Both the position numbers and the translations under genes were made by a program. From Aurantimonas aggregata (GTDB lineage: Bacteria > Pseudomonadota > Alphaproteobacteria > Rhizobiales > Rhizobiaceae): a DNA stretch of 34,424 nt. The stretch is from contig NZ_JAAAMJ010000027.1 in NCBI RefSeq assembly GCF_010500835.1, positions 1 to 34,424 on the forward strand. The letters are read 5' to 3'. Shown piece by piece: positions 31,394 through 34,424 of this stretch. How positions within the stretch are numbered: position 1 is the stretch's first letter; every line of letters starts with the position of its first letter. The notes under the pieces are model-generated. The model saw only the letters and a list, made by a program, of their open reading frames with translations, was not told the origin of the DNA and did no database searches.

Positions 31394-32029
31394 TTAAGGG
31401 TCGATGATGCCGTGTGGCCCGTACGCGGCATTCCAGAGCGCGCCGTAGCGGCTCTGCCTATGCATGCGGATCTCGCCACCGCTAGTGAACGTACCGCTTG
31501 CGACCTCAGCTTCACGAAATTCGAAGCCCTCGGGCAGCACGATGCGAGCCCGGTGGGCTAGTCCCGTCACGGGATTGCGAATGGGTTCCAGTTCGAGAGC
31601 GAGCTGATCCTCGATCCGAAACCAGCCGGTTCGCTCCTCGATGTCGCTGCCGAAATCGATCGGAGCGAAGACCGGCGGCAATTCCTCGGCGATCGTCGAG
31701 CCATAGATGTTGAAGACGGTGGTCGGCTCCTGCTCGCCGCCACCGAGGATGATGCTCAGCGCCTCGACCTGGGTGGGGGTGGCGTCGCAGTCGATGAAGC
31801 CTTGAACGACGCCGCCGCCTTCGTGCACCGGGCCGGGCCAGCGATAGGCCGCCGCGACCTTGAGGCCGTCCAGCCGCAGATCACCGAACCAGCCATCATC
31901 GATCCGCATGCATTCGAGCCCCTCGCAGAGGCCTTCCGTCGGCTTGCCGTTGAATTCGCAGGGACATCCGTAGTCGCAGCTACACGCTGCAATCTTAGGT
32001 CCCTTTATTGCCCAGTCGACGTAGGGCAT
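31394..32029 (-). CDS. DUF1326 family protein, paralogue 1
   Basis: The 211-residue protein starts at ATG 32029 (GGAG seven bases upstream; a GTG directly before it is an alternative). Its Cys motif is CSCDYGCPCEF, with two more cysteines about 10 and 15 residues further on (LCEGLECM). Shared blocks with paralogue 2 are RWPGPVHEGGGVVQGFID, TVFNIYGSTIAEELPPVF, PIRNPVTGLAHRARIVLPEG and a C-terminal YGALWNAAYGPHG. It lacks a signal peptide. It is the first gene of the DUF1326-DUF1326-DUF2182 operon; the promoter should lie in 32030-32300. Confidence 0.88.
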   Translation of the reverse strand: MPYVDWAIKGPKIAACSCDYGCPCEFNGKPTEGLCEGLECMRIDDGWFGDLRLDGLKVAAAYRWPGPVHEGGGVVQGFIDCDATPTQVEALSIILGGGEQEPTTVFNIYGSTIAEELPPVFAPIDFGSDIEERTGWFRIEDQLALELEPIRNPVTGLAHRARIVLPEGFEFREAEVASGTFTSGGEIRMHRQSRYGALWNAAYGPHGIIDP

Positions 32030-32308
32030 CACAGTTCTCCGAGAGAAACTGAACTTTAACAGTATCGGACGCGGAGGGAAAGGCGCGGATCGGCCGCCCC
32101 GGGCCGTGAGCCGCTGTCAGTTTTAGATGAGCGACTGGGAGAGGGCTCCCCTTTAGGCTTCGATGTCCAAATCCCTCAGCGTGACGTTGGAGACTGCTGC
32201 AACCGAGATGCGTTTCCGCGGGAGTGCCCGCGGTGCAAGCGCTAACTGGACCGGGGCGCCATCCCCACCTGCCGCTGATCGTGGCACTTCCTCACAAGGC
32301 GAAAAGGT

Positions 32309-33628
32309 ATGCACGTGAATTTCTTGACAGCGACGGCCACCGAGATTGCACATGCGGTCGCAAGGAGGGATACGACCGCGGAGAAAGTCGCAAGGGCCTT
32401 CATCGCCCGGGTTGAGGAGCTCGAACCGTACGTCCATGCTTTCTCTTGGTACGATCCGCAGGACATCCTCCGCCAGGCCGACGAGATAGACCGCGGAGAG
32501 AGAGGTGGTCCCCTCGCCGGCGTGCCGCTGGGTGTCAAAGATGTGTTCGACACGAGGGACATCCCGACTGAGTTCTTTTCTCCGATCTACGCGGGCAACA
32601 AGCCGTCGCGGGATGCCGCAGTGGTCGCCCGGCTGAGGGCGATGGGCGCTATCGTGATGGGCAAGACTGCGACGACCGAGTTCGCCTTCATGCACACCGG
32701 GCCGACCCGCAACCCGCACGATCTCGATCGCACGCCCGGCAGTTCCAGCGCCGGCTCGGCAGCGGGAGTCGCAGCCGGCTTTTTCCCTCTGGCGTTAGGG
32801 ACGCAAACGGCAGGCTCATTGCTGAAGCCGGCCTCCTTCTGCGGGGCGTTCGCTTACAAGCCGAGCTTCGGCCTCGTCTCAATGGAGGGCATCAAGCCGC
32901 TGGCTCCCGCCTTCGACACGGTCGGCTGGTTCGGCCGCAGCGTTGAAGATCTGGCGCGGGTCGGTCGAGCTTTGATTGCCAACTTGCCTTCGCTGCCTTC
33001 GTTGCCCCGGTTGCGTCTTGCCCTCGTGCGGTCCCGGCGTTCGGAGACGAGCGACGGTGCCCTACGCAGCTACCTGGAGGCTGTCTGCGGCCAGCTCAGG
33101 GCGGCAGGTCATATTGTTGACGATCTGGAGGAACCAGTCGGGTTCGGGTCATCCTATGAGGATCACCGGATCGTCAACGATGCCCAGGGTGCGCGCTCTC
33201 TGGCTTTCGAGCGGGAACTGGACATCGAGCTGCTGAGCGAGGAAGCCAAGGCCATGATAGCTCATGCCGACGAGGTATCATGGGAAGCGGAGCGTGCAGC
33301 GCAGCAGCGTCTGTCAGGGCTGCGGAATGCCATCGAGCCTGTTGTGGCGGCTTATGATGGAGTGCTGGACCTCAGCACCGCGAGTGTTGCTCCTGTCGGC
33401 CTGATTTCCACTGGCCCCTCAGATCTGATCAAGGTTTGGTCTGGCTTCGGCTTTCCCCAGGTCAACCTTCCAGTCCAGGCAGGCCCCGGCGAGCTGCCAT
33501 TTGGCCTCCAGCTCTTTGCGGCGCGATATGACGACGCGAGGCTTCTGGCCTCTGCGTCTTCCGTTGCCCGGTGCATCGGCGCGGCCCGTGTTCCGCCTCT
33601 GCCGATCTCTCCACCGCTACGCACTTGA
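32309..33628 (+). CDS. Amidase signature family enzyme
   Basis: The 439-residue protein shows the Ser-cisSer-Lys triad context: Lys77 in LGVKDVFDT, the Ser cluster PGSSSAGSAAGVAAG (143-157) and nucleophile Ser170 in LGTQTAGSLLKPASFCG. The canonical GSSGGS is SSSAGS here, and GGSxRxPA is AGSLLKPA. YKPSFGLVSMEGIKPLAPAFDTVGWFGRS follows as in many amidases. The length is normal. It hydrolyses an amide of unknown identity in the cytoplasm. The ATG at 32309 is preceded by a weak AAGGCG site. The gene stands alone, divergent from the DUF1326 operon and convergent with the broken AraC gene, and is not obviously part of the large catabolic cluster. Confidence 0.88.
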   Translation: MHVNFLTATATEIAHAVARRDTTAEKVARAFIARVEELEPYVHAFSWYDPQDILRQADEIDRGERGGPLAGVPLGVKDVFDTRDIPTEFFSPIYAGNKPSRDAAVVARLRAMGAIVMGKTATTEFAFMHTGPTRNPHDLDRTPGSSSAGSAAGVAAGFFPLALGTQTAGSLLKPASFCGAFAYKPSFGLVSMEGIKPLAPAFDTVGWFGRSVEDLARVGRALIANLPSLPSLPRLRLALVRSRRSETSDGALRSYLEAVCGQLRAAGHIVDDLEEPVGFGSSYEDHRIVNDAQGARSLAFERELDIELLSEEAKAMIAHADEVSWEAERAAQQRLSGLRNAIEPVVAAYDGVLDLSTASVAPVGLISTGPSDLIKVWSGFGFPQVNLPVQAGPGELPFGLQLFAARYDDARLLASASSVARCIGAARVPPLPISPPLRT

Positions 33629-33720
33629 GTGGCAAGATTTGTATCGGCGCATAGGAAGCGCTTCAGCATCTCAGGTTCAGAACGTCGGCTCACAGAGCTA
33701 AGCCCGACTGTCAGGCGGCC

Positions 33721-33752
33721 ATGGGCCGATAGCGGCCTGTCCGCTTCCGGGC
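33721..33752 (+). repeat. Intergenic repeat, copy 2
   Basis: ATGGGCCGATAGCGGCCTGT continuing to 33752 matches 27 of 32 bases of copy 1 (29632-29663). It lies in the 135-base gap between the converging amidase and AraC-type genes. Confidence 0.55.
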
Positions 33753-33763
33753 GATCTACGCAG

Positions 33764-34297
33764 TCAGCTGCCGTCCTCTGGCTCATGAGCAGCAGCCCGC
33801 CACGTCCGTGGCGACACGCCTTTCCAGCTGACGAATGCTCGGCTGAAGTGCGCTGCATCCGCATATCCCAGTTCGTATGCCGCTTGTGATATCGAGCATC
33901 CGAGGTCAGCCAGGAGGTTCTCGGCTTCGCGCTCGAGCACCATCCTCAGTACCATCTCGAAGGTCGAGCCGCGCTCGGACAGGCGACGCTGAAACGAACG
34001 CCGCGACATGCCCAGGCGCGCTGCAACCCAGTCTACCGACGGGCGGCTCTCCAGCAATCTCAGCGCAATCAGGTGCTCCACGCAATCGACGAGATCATCG
34101 ACGATCGGCTCCTGCGGACCTTCTCCAGCAGAACAGGTCGATCGCTTCGGATTGGCAGCGGCAAGTTCCTCTGCCGGAAAGACGAGCCCGGCGACGGCTC
34201 CGAGCGACAGATCCGTCGAGAGTACCGCTTCGACCTGCGTCCTAGATTGCAGCACGGAGCCTGACAGGATCGCCCGGCGCGGTACCCATGTCCTGCC
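33764..34297 (-). pseudogene. AraC-family transcriptional regulator, 5' end removed by an IS
   Basis: The minus strand encodes a complete C-terminal AraC DNA-binding domain with both helix-turn-helix units (VDWVAARLGMSRRSFQRRL and SISQAAYELGYADAAHFSRA, then GVSPRTWR). Ahead of it is the end of an N-terminal sensor domain (VLSTDLSLGAVAGLVFPAEEL). AraC proteins of this AraC_binding type are about 320-350 residues; only about 177 remain because the IS tip begins at 34298. A frame starting inside the IS (ATG 34324) reads through into the fragment, so a short hybrid protein with an intact DNA-binding domain could still be made. Confidence 0.8.
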
Positions 34298-34424
34298 TGA
34301 CCTGCCACTGAGTTTTTCCTCCACCTGGAGTTAGAGTCCGGCCTTGATTGAAGGACGGACAGATGAAGCGGAAGCGGGTCACGGACGAGCAGATCATTGC
34401 GGTTCTGCGGGAGCACGAGACGGG
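34298..34424 (+). mobile_element. IS3-family insertion sequence, right-hand copy, inner (orfA-side) end only
   Basis: This is the exact inverted counterpart of 1-127. It begins with the probable terminal repeat TGACCTGCCACTGAG, then a 65-base leader and the orfA start at 34363. The element continues beyond the window. It interrupts the AraC-type gene, proving that it is an insertion there and not an ancestral neighbour. Confidence 0.85.
34363..34424 (+). CDS. IS3-family transposase OrfA, first 20 codons (partial, runs off the edge)
   Basis: ATG at 34363 opens MKRKRVTDEQIIAVLREHET, identical to the minus-strand copy at 1-62. It is the start of the helix-turn-helix OrfA. No good ribosome binding site precedes it beyond AAGGACGGAC about 3-12 bases upstream, which is acceptable. 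Confidence 0.8.
   Translation, partial: MKRKRVTDEQIIAVLREHET

Noticed and set aside
1-34424. Circular replicon closing through matching ends
   Set aside because: The matching ends are in inverted, not direct, orientation, so they cannot be the overlap of a circular molecule. They fit two inverted IS copies.
1-34424. CRISPR arrays, rRNA or tRNA genes
   Set aside because: I found no regularly spaced direct repeats and no recognisable tRNA or rRNA sequence by eye. A tRNAscan run would settle the tRNA question.

Overview
The window looks like accessory DNA from a GC-rich alphaproteobacterium, most likely a Hyphomicrobiales member such as a Mesorhizobium or Aminobacter relative. That guess rests on the roughly 65% GC coding style, the abundance of TRAP and tripartite tricarboxylate (TTT) transporters, the IS3 and IS21 debris and the DUF1326/DUF2182 genes. 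It is inference, with no taxonomic marker gene in view. Both ends are the same 127-base IS3-family insertion-sequence end in inverted orientation (1-127 and 34298-34424), each cut at the same base inside orfA. The window is therefore the stretch between two inverted IS copies: either a contig broken at a repeat or the inside of a composite-transposon-like island.

Region 1 (128-854) holds a decayed TRAP large-permease fragment. Region 2 (855-26091) is a carboxylate uptake and catabolism cluster of about 25 kb. A GntR/FCD regulator is followed on the + strand by a class III CoA-transferase, a crotonase-fold protein, a 3-hydroxyisobutyrate-dehydrogenase-like enzyme, a TctC-TctB-TctA transporter, an amidohydrolase (lactonase-like), a TRAP transporter (P-Q-M) and a PdxA-family dehydrogenase. 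A strong hairpin at 12984-13013 separates this arm from a converging - strand arm. In transcription order the - arm is a malate/lactate-dehydrogenase-family enzyme, an iron alcohol dehydrogenase, an aldehyde dehydrogenase, a cyclase/formamidase-like hydrolase, a second TRAP transporter (P-M-Q), an SDR and a SAF-domain homoserine-dehydrogenase-like enzyme. A third TRAP operon (P-Q-M, 23366-26091, + strand) closes the cluster. Related AT-rich sites (TGATATATGATAT-like) lie before four of the transcription units. The GntR protein carries an AT-hook-like tail, which suggests one regulon. The substrate cannot be read from sequence. The enzymes point to a hydroxylated or lactone-forming organic acid that is oxidised and passed to CoA-ester chemistry.

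Region 3 (26092-28780) is a graveyard: fragments of IS3-type orfA, IS21-type istA and IS3-type orfB, AT-rich spacer, a ParB-like domain cut off at its 3' side and a saccharopine-dehydrogenase-like gene cut off at its 3' side, the last two meeting head-on at about 28235. A TetR gene with two matching operators follows (28806-29525). Region 4 (29894-32029) is a compact - strand operon of two Cys-rich DUF1326 paralogues and a DUF2182 membrane protein, a plausible but functionally undescribed metal or thiol module. Region 5 has an amidase and an AraC-type regulator whose 5' end is removed by the right IS copy.
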